From Ichthyophis bannanicus (taxonomy: Eukaryota; Chordata; Amphibia; Gymnophiona; Ichthyophiidae): a stretch of DNA of 64,000 nucleotides. Numbering within the stretch: the first letter of the stretch is position 1; each line of letters begins with the position of its first letter. Positions 22,535 through 34,124 of this stretch are shown here, piece after piece. The DNA is taken from positions 1,228,073,312-1,228,137,311 of the forward strand of contig CM066031.1 of assembly GCA_033557465.1 (NCBI GenBank), given 5' to 3'. A program made the position numbers and the translations under genes. The notes beneath the pieces are model-generated. The model did no database searches. It was not told the DNA's origin and saw nothing but the letters and a program-made list of their open reading frames with translations.

Positions 22535-24000
22535 CTCCCATGGATCTCGGGTAACCAAAAGTAAAACTAGCCTGTCCTCGAAGGGAAAATCTCTTTCAAA
22601 GTATCGAGATGCGTCCAGCGTTTCCCTCGAGGATACTTCACCGGCAAAACAGCCCCGGCGGGAGTCTTCGAGCTCCAAAGCATTAACGGGTCTCCAGGAT
22701 GTTCTAGAGGCCTCAACCTCTGCGGAACTACTGGTGCCATGCTCTGGGGTCATTGCCACATCCACCGATACCAGCACCCAGGCATCGGCAGGAGCGATGG
22801 ATCACAGAATCCTCACTATCGAACACAGTCTAGCGGCCTTCTTAGCAGCCTCGGTACCGCTAAGACAGCAACAGACGGTTCCACAGGTATCGGTACCGAC
22901 ATCGGTACCGGTACCAGCAGTACCTGCTTCGACAGGACTGCCTCCCCCCATGCCAATGTCCAGTATCGGGGATCAGGAACCGAGACACCTCGGTACCAAC
23001 TTCAACTGGTACCGATACCATGCATTACAGGAGCACCCTGTGCTTGAGTCTTACGATTTTGATGACTCTGACGATTCTACCAGTACCAGAGTGAATCTAT
23101 TAGAAGATTCAACTCCCTCTCCTCAACGCAGGATGTCTCCTCCAGAGGATATGTCCTTCCAGGACTTCATATGTGATTTAGCAAAAGGTCTTGCAATCAC
23201 TGTGATTCCACAAAAAGAGCCTAGGGCAGAAGAGTTAAGAATTCTACAATACCCTATGGCTCCCAAGGAAGCAGCTATGCTTCCCATTCACAAGATCTTA
23301 CATGATCTGAGGTTGAGAATGTGGGGAAACTCCTTTAATGATATCTTCACATTTCTGACGCCTTGACACTATATGTACAGAGTGCCAAGTTGTCCTGGTT
23401 TTCAAAAAACTCAATTACTACACCATTCAATGGTAGTGGAATCAGCCATGCGAAGAATCAAGAGTGAAAAAACACACTCTTCTAATCATGCAGGCCGTGA
23501 ATCCAGGACACTCGATGCCTTTGGCCATCTGTTTTCAATCTTCCATGCTTGGAGCCAGGATCAGGTCCTACATTCTGTATATGGGAATGTTCCTGGAAGA
23601 AGTCACAAAAGACTTAGAGCTCATTAGTTCTGTCTCAGAGGAAAAAAGAGCAGACTACCTTATTCTGGTCAAACATGCCCAGAGTGTCTCTAAATTCATG
23701 AACCGTGCTACCTTTGATTGTTTTGAATGTCTTAGCCGAACCTCTGCTATATCCATAGGAGCACATCATATTGCCTGGCTGCAAGCATCAGACTTAGAAC
23801 AGTGGGTGCAAGAAAAGCTGGGAAACATTCCTTGCACAGGAGAAAATCTCTTTGGCAAGGACTGGCAGGATACGGCTAATCAGCTTGAATCTGACAATAC
23901 TATTTTGAACAGATTGTCAAAGGCTACAGCCAACCCAGCAAAAAAAAAACCATTCAAGAAACCTTTTTTTCAGTAAGAAAAAGAAGTCTTACCAATCTTA
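22535..24000 (+). mobile_element. DIRS copy B, right part (gag-like, 3'-truncated)
   Basis: The gag frame resumes with KSKTSLSSKGKS and runs to 23366 through a Ser/Val/Pro-rich middle and LHDLRLRMWGNSF. A TGA-containing frame change follows at about 23367. Frames at 23373-23627 and 23464-23976 then carry FQKTQLLHHSM, YILYMGMFLEEVTKDLEL and IAWLQASDLEQWVQEKLG, ending FKKPFFQ. Homology to other DIRS copies fades shortly after the stop near 24000. The RT, recombinase and right terminal repeat are absent, so the copy is truncated. Confidence 0.85.
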
Positions 24001-24834
24001 CACCCATCATGTATGCCCGAAACGTCTAGACTACAGATCCATTGCTGGCCCCACTGTAGATGCTGCTCCAATGCCGCTGGAAAATCCGCATGCAGCCAGA
24101 GTCCTCTGCCCAGATGAACTCCATGCTGAAGGACCCAAGGGTAGTCAAACTGCTTGCGCTTCCTGTGACCCATAGCGTTGATCGCAGAAACACCTCCGGA
24201 CTGTGGACGCTGGCTCAGGAGTGGCTCAGACGGTGTTCCTCCCTGCCTCCATTTTGAATTCCCCGCTTCAGGTTCTTAAGATACCCTCTGCTCCTATTCC
24301 TCCTCTTGCTAGAGATTACTATCTGCCCCCTTTCAAGAAGAAGGTGGGTGGTAGAGGGTCAAGGCGAGTTGTCTCATCAACCTCAAGAAGTTTTGAATTT
24401 GACTGCTTTCCACGAGACTCTGATTTGGAGCTGGCAGTTCTTGAACATTACTTTTTTTGTTGTTTTGAACCCTGATGGGGACTGTCTTATGAGATTATTT
24501 TTTCAACATGGAGATGTATTAAGTTTGGGTTTAAAGATTTGTGCTTACCTTTATGTAGCTAAGGTAACTCAGAAGAAACATAAGCAGTTTCTGCTCATGG
24601 GGTCCAAGGATTTGCAGATATAAATATTTGACTTGTGTGTTTTTTTGTTGATCCGCCACAGCTGACCATATTTCTTGGTGATAAGGTGATGGTCTCTGGG
24701 TCTGCATGATTCATTATAATCTTTAAAATTTAATTTAGCTACCTTGGGGTGTGTTCCTTTTTGATTGATCTGATTAAATCTTTCCCCTTTTAATTTCCTC
24801 CTTTATTAAATAGAGTCCACTTTATGCTTATGGT
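24001..24834. other. Unassigned stretch
   Basis: Open frames of 60-105 codons occur at 24060-24623, but none shows a motif I know. The region may hold the 5' part of an unrecognised retrotransposon between DIRS copy B and the RTE copy. Confidence 0.35.
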
Positions 24835-25117
24835 TTCCCAAGATGGACAGATCCCAACTGAGATGCTAGACCAAGACAAACCACCTATCTTGGCAGCAGC
24901 AGAATGGGATGGTGTTGACAATGCAGGATCACTTTTCTGTGAATGGCAACAACACCTTTAATTACCTGCATGGAAGAAAGGCCTGGCAATCTACTTCCAT
25001 ATCTGCCATGAAAACCTAATGAATAGTCACAACAGAACAAATTGCACTATAGTGCTGGAAGAAGGCACTCAATTGGCTACTGGGGAGAAGCTGAAGACTT
25101 TTCAAAGCCAGCATTTG
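24835..25117 (+). mobile_element. RTE/BovB-like LINE copy 2, 5' part
   Basis: The start 'tttcccaagatggacagatc' and the next 280 bp align with the 5' end of the RTE at 34125-37345 (counterpart of about 34130-34436). Alignment stops after 'ccagcattt', where Penelope-like sequence begins. Confidence 0.75.
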
Positions 25118-26026
25118 TTTTCATCCTGGGCCATTACGTAGGGGCTTGCCTTTCGGACAATTTTTACGCCTTTGGCGTCTATGTTCCTCGATGGGAGATT
25201 TCCGGGTTAATGCTAAAGATTTGTGTACTCAATTGATGCAGCGTGGATAACCTTATAAAGTGGTTCATACAGCCTACCTTCAAGCATTACATGTTCATCG
25301 TTCTTGGTTATTGGATCAAGTCCTTAGCCTCAGGAGTTCCATTACAAACCTCACTATCGTGGGCCTTTTGCCTTTCACTACCTTTTCCTGAGGTGGTTAA
25401 ATTATTAAGAAAACATTGGCATATGTTGGGGCTGCATTCCTGTTTCAATAAGCCCCTACGTATAGCCTTTACTCGGGGGGGGGGGGGGAGGAGGGTGGCT
25501 AACCTTCGTGATCTGGTTGTTTGCTCTACCCCATTAACTGATCGACCTGCCTTACCTCCAGTACAGCTAACTGGTCATACTAGTTGTGGAGAATGTGCGT
25601 ACTGTATTTCGACTCTTCAAGGCACGAAATGGCAACATCCGGGGACGGGGCAAACTTTTTATTGTAGATGGAATACCGACTGTGGATCGTCGTATGTGGT
25701 ATACCTTTTGCAGTGCCCATGCCCCTTGTATGTTGGACGAACATCCCGTAGTATGAGAACCCGGTTGGGAGAACATGCCTCCCGGATCCGCAATCAAGTA
25801 CTCTCTGCACCAATTGTTGAACATTGTCTCCAACAGAAACATGAATTTTCACATTTGCATTGGACAATCATTGATCATGGCCCCATTCATCCTTGGGGAG
25901 GTGATCGCATAGCCTTGTTACAACGTAGAGAACAGTTGTGGATTTTCCGACTTGAGACTGTGACCCCCTGTGGTCTTAATAAAGAAATCGAATGGGCGAG
26001 TCTCTATTAAAGTTCCCTTCCATGAC
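25118..26026 (+). mobile_element. Penelope-like element fragment (GIY-YIG endonuclease)
   Basis: The 255-codon frame at 25243-26010 is the C-terminal part of a Penelope-like retroelement protein. These elements join an RT to a GIY-YIG endonuclease that opens the target. The frame has an RT-endonuclease linker (LHSCFNKPLRIAF, then LRDLVV) and a Cys-rich stretch (CGECAYC). The nuclease core is YVVYLLQCPCPLYVGRTSR followed by MRTRLGEHASRIRN, so the Y, YVG, Arg and nearby acidic residues are present. A TAA ends it at about 26010. The RT domain is missing. A G run at 25477 may mark an indel. Confidence 0.85.
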
Positions 26027-26832
26027 GCGGTGGAACAAGGAGCAACAGAATGGTTTAAAATCGGCAAAGGTATACAAGGCGGCTGCATACTCCCCCCCCC
26101 CCCCAAATCTGTTTAATTTATATGCAGAACAAATCATCAGAGAAGCAGGACTGTTTGAAGACAACCAAGGTGTTAAGATTGGAAGACTCATCAGCAACCT
26201 TCGCTATGATGCTGATACCACATTACTGGCTGAAAGTGAAGGCAATTGAAACATTTGCTTCTCAAGATCAAGGAACATAGTCTTAAAACGGACCTGCACC
26301 TTAGTGGAAAGAAGACAAAGATCCTGACAAATGGCAGAATCGATAAGTTCATCATTGATGGAGAATAAGTTGAAATAGTTATCAATAAAGAAATGACAAG
26401 CAGTCAAGAAATCTGATAGCCATTCTGCCAAGAGCAATACCCTATGAAGGACGTAGACAAGATTCTGAAGAGCAGAGATGTCTCTCTCCATACAAAAATT
26501 CTACTTGTTCAAGTCATAGTATTTTTAATAACTTCATATGGATGTGAAGGTTGGATAGTGAAAAAGATACGGGAAGAAAATTGATGCCTTTGAATTATGG
26601 TGCTGATGACGAATACTGTGTAAACCATGGACTGCCCGAAGAACAAACCAGTCAGTACTAGAGGAGATCAAACCTAAACTTTCTTTAGAAGCTCAGATGA
26701 CAAGACTTCGACCTTCATACTTTGGGCACATCATGCGAAGAGATGGATCATTAGAGAAAGACGACATGCTTGGCAAGACAAGGTCAGCACAAAAGAGGTG
26801 GATCGATACAATAACAAGCAGCTATGGGTGCT
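26027..26832 (+). mobile_element. RTE/BovB-like LINE copy 2, 3' RT part
   Basis: Homology to the RTE at 34125-37345 restarts at 'ggaacaaggagcaacagaat', the counterpart of about 36396. About 1.96 kb of the RTE is therefore missing across the Penelope fragment. RT blocks such as NLYAEQIIREAGLFE are readable with frameshifts, and the YADD block is damaged (YDADTT). A C run at 26092-26104 adds an indel. At 26832 a LINE tail interrupts it. Confidence 0.8.
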
Positions 26833-27433
26833 TTATTTATTTATATATATGTATATGTATATATGTATGTATTTATAGTTGTGTGGGTTTTTTATTTTTA
26901 TTTTTATATACCGCCTCTCTACAATTCAAGATGGTTCAAATGGAACTCAACAATAACAGTGTGGATACATCTGTTTTACATAGAACAAAACTTAGGGGGA
27001 ACTTATTGAAGAATAGTAAAAAAAATAACAGTTGGTTATAAAGCCGGATGCGGCAACTATGTACATTAGATGGAGGGGGGGGGGGAGCAGGGGGCAAAGA
27101 GGGGGGATATTGAGTGTAGTAGAATAGGATGTTAGCTAGGTCTAGGTGGCACTAGGTTGGATAGGGTTATGTGGGGTGGTACTAAAGTACTCTTGGAAAA
27201 GGAAGGTTTTACGTTTTTTTGTGAAATTCAGTATGATCAGGGCAATTTAGAAGGTCATTCAGGAGGGTGTTCCATTCTGTTGGGGCGTAGAGGGAGATGA
27301 TAACGATTGCAGGTAGTTTGCGTGCTTTTTAATTTTTGGACTGGGATGTTTAGCAGGTTTGCAGAATTAGACCTGCGAGATCCGAGGCTGGTAAGCTTGG
27401 TAAGGAGTGAGCAAAGGCAAGGGGCAGACGCTA
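26833..27433 (-). mobile_element. LINE 3' end inserted in RTE copy 2
   Basis: Between 'gcagctatggg' and 'gactgaagactgaacacag', which are adjacent in RTE copy 1, lie about 600 bp. They begin with a T/A-rich tail and 'tatataccgcctctctacaa', the minus-strand form of the LINE stem-loop tail. The remainder is 3' UTR with a G run at 27077. Confidence 0.65.
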
Positions 27434-27535
27434 TCAACAGAGATGACTGAAGACTGAACACAGTTTAGGACAACTATCCAGGAGGGTCCGCCATGAGTTG
27501 ACGCTGACTTGAGGGCACTTAACAACAACAAAATG
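27434..27535 (+). mobile_element. RTE copy 2, extreme 3' end
   Basis: The last RTE codons and the tail 'cttaacaacaacaaaatggc' correspond to 37250-37345 of copy 1 and close the disrupted element. Confidence 0.75.
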
Positions 27536-27811
27536 GCATAAACGAATAATACTACATGACCACGAAGCATGACCTCGAATTGTAAATAAGTTACGCTTGT
27601 AAATAAGTTATGAAAACTGTTAATGATTACTTGTGAAACTTCCCGCATGATGTGAAACCCCATCCCCTTTATGATGTTATAATGTATTCCAGTTATTGAG
27701 TTGTATTTGAACCACTTTGTTAGTGTAAGTTCAGTGTTTGTTAGTGTTGGAGTTCAGTGTTTATCACCTTTTCCTTAAATCAAGGTGGTTTATAAATGTT
27801 AAATTAACACA

Positions 27812-28108
27812 CAGGAGATGGGCCTCTCTCAATTAAAAGGAAGGTCTGAAACGGGGCAGGGTGAACTGAAAGTGGATAGATAAGTAATCTGAGGAAATTT
27901 ATTTGCAGAAAAGGTGTTGGATGCATGGAATAACTATCAGCTGAGGTGGTAAAGGCCAGGACTATATCTGAATTCAAGAAAGCATAGGCAGAGAATATCT
28001 CTAAGGGAGAAGAGGATTGTAGAGCTTAGTAGTTGGTATGGGTGGACAGCCTGGATAGGCTGTATGATCTCTCTATCTGCTGTCACTTTCTATATTTTTA
28101 TATTTGAA
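27812..28108 (+). mobile_element. CR1 3' end, old copy
   Basis: Degenerate CR1 C-terminal codons ('gggcctctctcaattaaaag' onward, with a 'ggatgcatggaataactatc' block) are followed by a CR1-type UTR. It is more diverged than the copies at 9495 and 50098. A LINE-like tail stands just upstream at about 27700-27800 ('caaggtggtttataaatg'). Confidence 0.6.
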
Positions 28109-28273
28109 TGAAGATTCCAAGTTCCCAGCCATACATAGTCCAAGTGGATTTCATGCTAGTATGTAGAGCACAGTTTCTGCCCATGGTCGCATTTGATTTT
28201 TGCATTACTACTTTACTACCTTTTTGGGGTTGTTTAACACTGTTTAAAATCTTCTTTTCTTTTACTACTGTAG

Positions 28274-28365
28274 ATACACTCCTGACGTGGTATTCTTGCA
28301 AGAACTTATTGTACCATACTACAGCTACCTGAAGAAGAGAGCAGTTACCTACACTATCATTCCAG
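28274..28365 (+). CDS. TDP2: TDP2 internal exon with the catalytic Glu
   Basis: TDP2 is a nuclear Mg-dependent 5'-tyrosyl-DNA phosphodiesterase that removes trapped topoisomerase II from DNA ends; its fold is the exonuclease-endonuclease-phosphatase type. The 92-nt exon sits between a polypyrimidine tract plus 'actgtag' and a donor 'CCAG|gtacca'. Its 30 full codons include YTPDVVFLQE and VPYYSYLKKR, the segment around the metal-binding Glu of vertebrate TDP2. One base of a split codon stands at each end, and the last one joins in phase to the exon at 39281. It has no stops. The match is from recall of the family, not from an alignment. The neighbouring sequence is all transposon-laden intron. 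Confidence 0.9.
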
Positions 28366-29712
28366 GTACCAATGAGTATTTTGTTTGTTACAAAACAGAA
28401 AATACTTGGGAAGGTTGAAAGGCCCTTATCCTCTCTCCTCTCTTGCTTCCTTTATTTTTTTTTTCCTTCTACCTAGTCTTGGTGATTATGCAAGTACACA
28501 AGCTTCCCCAGTGTACAGAGGATTGGACAGAAAAGCCTCCCCCTCCCCCCATTCTTAGGTTATTCAGCATTACCGTGAAATCCTCTAAGTGTCTTTTTCC
28601 TAGAGTCTAAAAACAGTCTCCTAAAATAAATGGGGCCGTTCTTTCAAACAAGTGGTTTAGCTGGAGCCATACGTGACAGTTGGAGAGGTAAGGGAATCAG
28701 AGAGCAGCAGTAGTGCCTGGGTCGTCTTGCTCCTGCCCGATTGTTTGTGTTGTGCCTTGGAATGAGGAAGCCCATACTCGTCCCCCTTTTCACTGACAAC
28801 ATAAGTGGGGTCTTTCAAAGCCCTATAGGCAGCTGTGTGCTGCTTCTGGTGTACTGCCAAAGGAGCATGTCCCTTTGGCGTCGCCAAGGGAGCATAGAAG
28901 GACTGGGGGAGTTTTGTGTGTGGAATTGGAAGATCTGTCTTCTGTTGCTTGATCCAAGTTAGATTGTTTACCCTCCTCCATTGATTTATATATTTGGCTG
29001 TTCCTATGGGTAAAAGAAAAGGACAGGTCAGGACTTTTCCATTAGCTTATGTACTTATCTAGCAGTTGGCACAGACTACCTTGAATAGATTCACGGTATC
29101 AAGTCAGAGATTGAATGCTGGACTGCAAGGACTGAATGGAAGAGCCCTGATATCAAAGCTCTTTGGGGCTGGGGAGAGGGATTGTGATGGACTCTCTTCA
29201 GAGGCATCAAAGGAAACCACTTCAGCTCAGCCAAGCAGGAAAATTTCTTTCCTTTGTCCTGTGTTTCCCTAGCCTCGGAAGTAAGGCCAATGTGTTAAAA
29301 CCCTTATAGTGACTCTTGAAGCCTTCTGGCCTGATCAAATTTAGCAGAAAATGACTTTCACAAGTGCTCTCATTCTCTACTGAATTGAAAGGTCAGGCAG
29401 GTACCCACTCGAGGGCAATTTTTGGCTCATGGTACCAGGTTGAATTTGGAGAGCTGGGATTAAAGCTGTAGAGGCATGTGATCGAGCTTTAATTAGAGAG
29501 AAAGCTATGATCTCTCATAAGATGGAAATTCTTTAAAATTGACTTAGGAGAGTAAACCTTCAGTTTTCACACTTTGTCTCCTTTAGTGTCTCTTATGGAC
29601 GTGCTTAAAAGGTTCTACCAGAAGGTCCTGCATTCCATTCTTGGAACATGTTCTCTGCTTGCATATGGGTCCCCTTGCAGAATGGAGTTTTCTTTGGATA
29701 GTTTAGAGCAGG

Positions 29713-30890
29713 GGTCCCAAAACTAAGGCCTGATGGCAAGATATGACCCTTGGAGCAAGGTTTTTTTTTCCTCCTGGCCCTCCATATACTTTGTGCTCCA
29801 TCCTGCCTCTCTCTTCCTTCTTTCCCTCCCTCCTGCAGTTTCAGGCCCAACAGTCTTCATGTGTCTCTTCCTCCCTACTGAGCTTTCACACTGCTCATAT
29901 CCTCCTCATGACAATGACCTGAGGAATAAAATGAGAGAGCAACAGAGCCAGGAATAGCTACTGCTTTTGGAGCATATGACTGCTGAATCTACCCAGTCAT
30001 GTCCCACTGTTCCAGCTCTCACCTGCCATGGACTGGGCACGATTGGGGAAGAGAGTGTTGCACACGCTTGCTGATGTTTAGCTGGGGGTATGTTTTTGTG
30101 CTTCAGGGCTGCAGGATCAGGAGTGGGTGAAGATGTACTCAGGATTGGTAGGAGGAGAGAGAGTACATGAAAAAGGGAGAGAATGAAGGGGAATAAGAGA
30201 AAACGGAAGGGAAGGGGAGTGTGCAAGAGTAGAATGAAATTTTATTCAGTCTTTGTATTCTACTGTTTCCAGGGTTATTGCTTGATCAATGCTGACTGCA
30301 ATATATATAATCAAGATACATGTTTGAATAACACAGGGGATGAAGGAAGAGGGTAGGAATGAAAGAAGTAAGAGGATAGGAGGTTATATACCATATACTA
30401 TTGTACCACTGTTGTATATAGTTAACCAGGATATCCTTTATCAGATAACCCTGCATTGTATTTAGTTTCCCCTACTTCGCCAAGTTATACTTCCTGTTAA
30501 ATGTAACGACCAGACACGTGTAAACTGTCGGATGTTTTCTGTTCAATGTAAACCGCGCTGATGTCTAATAGTGCGGTATATAAGAATTGTTAATAAATAA
30601 ATAATATAATAATAAAAGGGAGAGGAAAATGAAGAGGGTTGAGTGAGAGGATGCAGCACGCCACCCTGCCATCCACCTATTATTCGCTCCCCCAGGGGGT
30701 ATATGCTGGAGAAAGAGGTATGTTATCTGCCACACCCCTGATAACCCTCCTTCACCTGCATTTAATAGAGGGTCAGATGTGGCTGCTTTATTCTCTTGTC
30801 CTTTTTCATCTCTGCAATTTCTTTTCCAAGGAGGACTGTGTCCCCATCTGGCCCTTGCAGTATTTGAAATGTTCTATGTGACCCTTCATG
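29713..30890. mobile_element. hAT-like nonautonomous element, degenerate
   Basis: The left end 'caggggtcccaaaactaagg' and the right end 'gaaaagtttggggag' form an imperfect inverted repeat of the common hAT type. No 8-bp duplication is obvious and no transposase frame is present. A LINE tail is nested at about 30230-30610. Confidence 0.5.
30230..30610 (+). mobile_element. LINE 3' end, stem-loop tail family
   Basis: Ends with 'tgtaaaccgcgctgatgtct', the loop, 'agtgcggtatataagaattg' and AATA repeats. The same tail lies inverted at 39000-39106. Confidence 0.65.
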
Positions 30891-31559
30891 TGAAAAGTTT
30901 GGGGAGCTTACTAAAATACAGTATCCTTTAGAATTCTCAATTAAAAATAGCGGATTAATCAGGCATTATTTAAAAAAAGGGGGTTCAGATATTTTGGGGT
31001 TCTGTGACAAATTGGGAAAGAGAGAAATCAAGAACGAAGTTTTTAGGTTATTTTTTTTCCTATATAATGAGAAGGACCAGTGGTGCAGTTTTTTACTTCA
31101 GTTACCACAATTTTGCCATGGTCAAAAATCTCTACCTACTTTAGTAGCCTGTCGATGTTAGAGAGGATGTAGCTAGTGGATGGAGTGGGCACATCAAGTC
31201 AATGACAGTAGAGGAGCAGCAAGTGCCAAAATCAATATTGTAAAGATTCGAGGTAGAAGTGACAGAGGTGGGTGGGGGGAGTCTAGAAGACTGGCAGCAA
31301 TGAGAGGGTGGAGGAAAGACTGTAGCAGCAGTGACTGACTGGGTGGGAAGGAGGATACAGGTGGTTGAATCTGCATCAGAGTGACAAGAGGTAGCAACAG
31401 CAGCTGGAGTGGACACCAGCGGAAGGAGAAGCGGTGGAATAATGAAGGGAAATGAGGGGGCTGACAGTTTTCTGTGATTCCAGGACTGGAATCTGATTCA
31501 GTCAGTGGCAACTGCCTTAGGTATGGAATTGTTGTAAGTAGAGAGCTGTGATTGGATGT

Positions 31560-31640
31560 GAAGAATTTTGAAATTTACCATTTATTAAAATTTGATATAC
31601 CACCCTTCCAAGTGGGGGTTGAACTGCAGATTGGCATTGT
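31560..31640 (-). mobile_element. LINE tail fragment
   Basis: The sequence 'catttattaaaatttgatat' followed by 'accacccttccaagtggggg' is the minus-strand form of the stem-loop tail. It is short and diverged. Confidence 0.45.
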
Positions 31641-32149
31641 TGGAAAGAAAAAGGATGAAAATTCAATACAGTATATAAAGCAGAGCTCGTATAAGCAAAG
31701 CAGGCACTGAATTAGAAGTTAGTGTAATTATTGGTATTCTGTAGAAGAGTTTGTATGTGAGGCCAGGCACAGTGGAATAGTAGTCAAGACTACTGTGGGA
31801 ATGAAGAGTTTCCACCATGTTTTAAAACAGCACAGGCTAGAGGTAAAACTTGCAGAGCCGGGAATCTAAAGGGAGAGCAGCAGAGTGATAGTACAGAAAC
31901 TGAAGGCAAGGTGGTGACAAATCTCAGCTTTAAATGAGTGCATTTCTTAGTCTACAAATAGATATGTCAAGAAGAGAAAATATTAGTTTTAAGTCTTGGC
32001 TTTTATATTTCTCAGTTGTACATGATTTCCATCTTGGTCAAAAGCTTAGAGAGCAATAATGAATGGCTTTGTTTACTGCCCATATGTGCACTGTTTGATA
32101 AAATGTAGTGCAGGGGGCAGAGTGAAGACACATCTGAAAAATTTGTGTA

Positions 32150-32235
32150 GTTTTGGATAATGGTTCATACTATTCTTTGTAAACCGCACCTGATCCATGG
32201 GAAATTGTGGTATATAAGTGTTTGATAAATAAATA
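32150..32235 (+). mobile_element. LINE tail fragment
   Basis: The sequence 'gtaaaccgcacctgatccat' and 'tgtggtatataagtgtttg' followed by ATAA repeats is another copy of the tail family. The half-L1 inserted directly into its A-rich end. Confidence 0.6.
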
Positions 32236-32250
32236 AACAAAACTAATTTC

Positions 32251-33954
32251 ATTATTTTTTTTTATTATTTTCTCACCAAATATAAAGATCAATTACAATT
32301 GAAAAAGGAAAATCAGAAACATAGAAAGGCATTAATCAAAAAAAGGAAATACAAAATATGATACAGTCCACATCATGGGAGCAGGATTGGATAACAATAT
32401 AGAAACAAATCAGGAAATCAAGGCCTAACTGGCCCACTCATTAAATGGATAATTATTAATCAGACTACATGATCCCCAACAACACCCTGTCGATCCATCA
32501 GAAATTTCTCCAAATGCACCACATCCACAAAAATAAGAGGTGCCATCAAGATTGATGACACGCTTGCAAGGGAATCTCAGAAAAAACGTGGCTCCCAATG
32601 CAAGTACATGGGGCTTTAATGATAAAAACTGCCTCCGCCGCATCTGGGTAGCACAGGATACATCCGGAAAGACACTGACTACCTGTCCACAAAATTTAAT
32701 AGCTTTAACTCTAAAGTATGCTCTAAGGACTCGCTGCTTAACCGCCACTGAAAAAAAGTGACGAGCTGAGTAGACTGTAATGAAATTATCTCCAGGGAAT
32801 CTTCAATAAAGGCAGTAAGGTTAGAAATGGAGGGGGTTATCTCATCCAAGTCACCTTCCACTGGGTTCACTTTTTTTTTTAAGGACGAAGGGATATAATA
32901 AATCTGAGAAACTTCTATGATGTCAGGTATGGCTAAAATTTCTTTAAAATATTTATCTAATAAAATCTTAGCAGATAATAGTGGTGATTGAGGAAAATTT
33001 AGAAATCTAAGATTACAGGTACTCATAGAATTTTCCAGTGATTCTATTTTCGAATGTAAAAATAAAGAATCCTTAATACCAGCTGCAGTAGCCGAATGAA
33101 GCGGAACCACCTGGGATTCTATTTTAGAAAATGCCATACCCATAGAAGACACCCTTTCATCTAGTTGCTGCAGTGCAACTGCAGCATCTTGAGTAAAGGT
33201 ACATAAGGAATTAAATTTTGAGGATACTTTCACATCTATACATTTTAAAGCACCCCTCACATCCTTTAAGGTCACCTCAGCGTCCGATGTTAATTCCGGA
33301 AGTTCCAAACAAACCTCAGGAGTCAGACACGGAACTGGAATCGGTAAACTCATCCCTCCCTTTGAATCCCCATTTACCCGAGGTAATAAAAGGGCAGGAG
33401 AACCAGACTCGGGGCAAGGAGGGTGGGGGATCTCCTGTCGGGGCTCAAAGAAACCCCGTTGGGGGAGGACTGAGCCAGGGGAGGAGGATAAGCAACTAGA
33501 TGTTTATCCATGGGACCTACCGGCTTAAAGCCTCTGGTATTGGTCCCAGGAGTTTTATTGCCCGTCTTGGCCTTTCGCTTACCCATTATCAAAAATAAAC
33601 AAGAAAAAAGGAAGAAACGAAGTACTTATCTGGGAGAGGACAGACCATACAGGCAACAAAACTAATTGCTGAAACGCTGCAATTAGGGCCTAGACGCCTC
33701 CTCTCAATACAGCGAAGTGGCGTCTAAGGGGCAGTACCTGCCCCTTTAGACACGCCCCTTCAGAGCACGCTCCGCAGTCACAATGGAGAGGTAAATATAA
33801 AGGAAGAAAGAACAAAGACCCCAGAAGGGGAAGACTGTCCCGGGCATGCCTGCCCGATCTCAAAAGCGGCATTGCCTCCACCGGAGCAGTCCGGTAGTCT
33901 CGGACACAGTCTCCTCAATCCGGCACCCTTCTCTCTCCACTCCAATCGCACTCC
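32251..33954 (-). mobile_element. Half-L1: L1-type element with ORF1 only
   Basis: The 15-bp word 'aacaaaactaatttc' occurs at 32236-32250 and again at 33955-33969, an exact target duplication. The minus-strand insert between them has a GC-rich 5' region, an ORF1 and about 200 bp of 3' UTR. It ends in an A-rich tail (the T-rich run near 32255-32275). No ORF2 sequence exists between the duplications. The element is complete at both ends yet lacks endonuclease and RT, like mammalian HAL1. Confidence 0.85.
32425..33592 (-). pseudogene. ORF1 of the half-L1, frameshifted
   Basis: Three overlapping minus-strand frames give one ORF1-type protein of roughly 380 codons. The first (33592-33374) starts MIMGKRKAKTGNKTPG, basic like other ORF1 heads. 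The second (33353-32679) has a coiled-coil-rich stretch (ESLENSMSTCNLRFLNFP) leading into an RRM-like part with SAKILLDKYFKEIL. The third (32748-32425) holds the C-terminal domain (FPDVSCATQMRRRQF, then ATFFLRFPCK). At least two frameshifts separate them. Family knowledge gives an RNA-binding chaperone role. It is clearly a different ORF1 lineage from the one at 20495-21343. Confidence 0.75.
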
Positions 33955-34124
33955 AACAAAACTAATTTCTAATGGAAAAACTATATGCAGAGAAAAAGCA
34001 GATGTGATCTCGGGACATAATTTTTCCAAGGATAATCCCTCACTTGGTTTGCAGCTTGTCGTGCTGTGAGGGCTTGTGTGCATCAGTGATGCTGAGAGCT
34101 AAACTATCGGTAGTTTAACTACTG

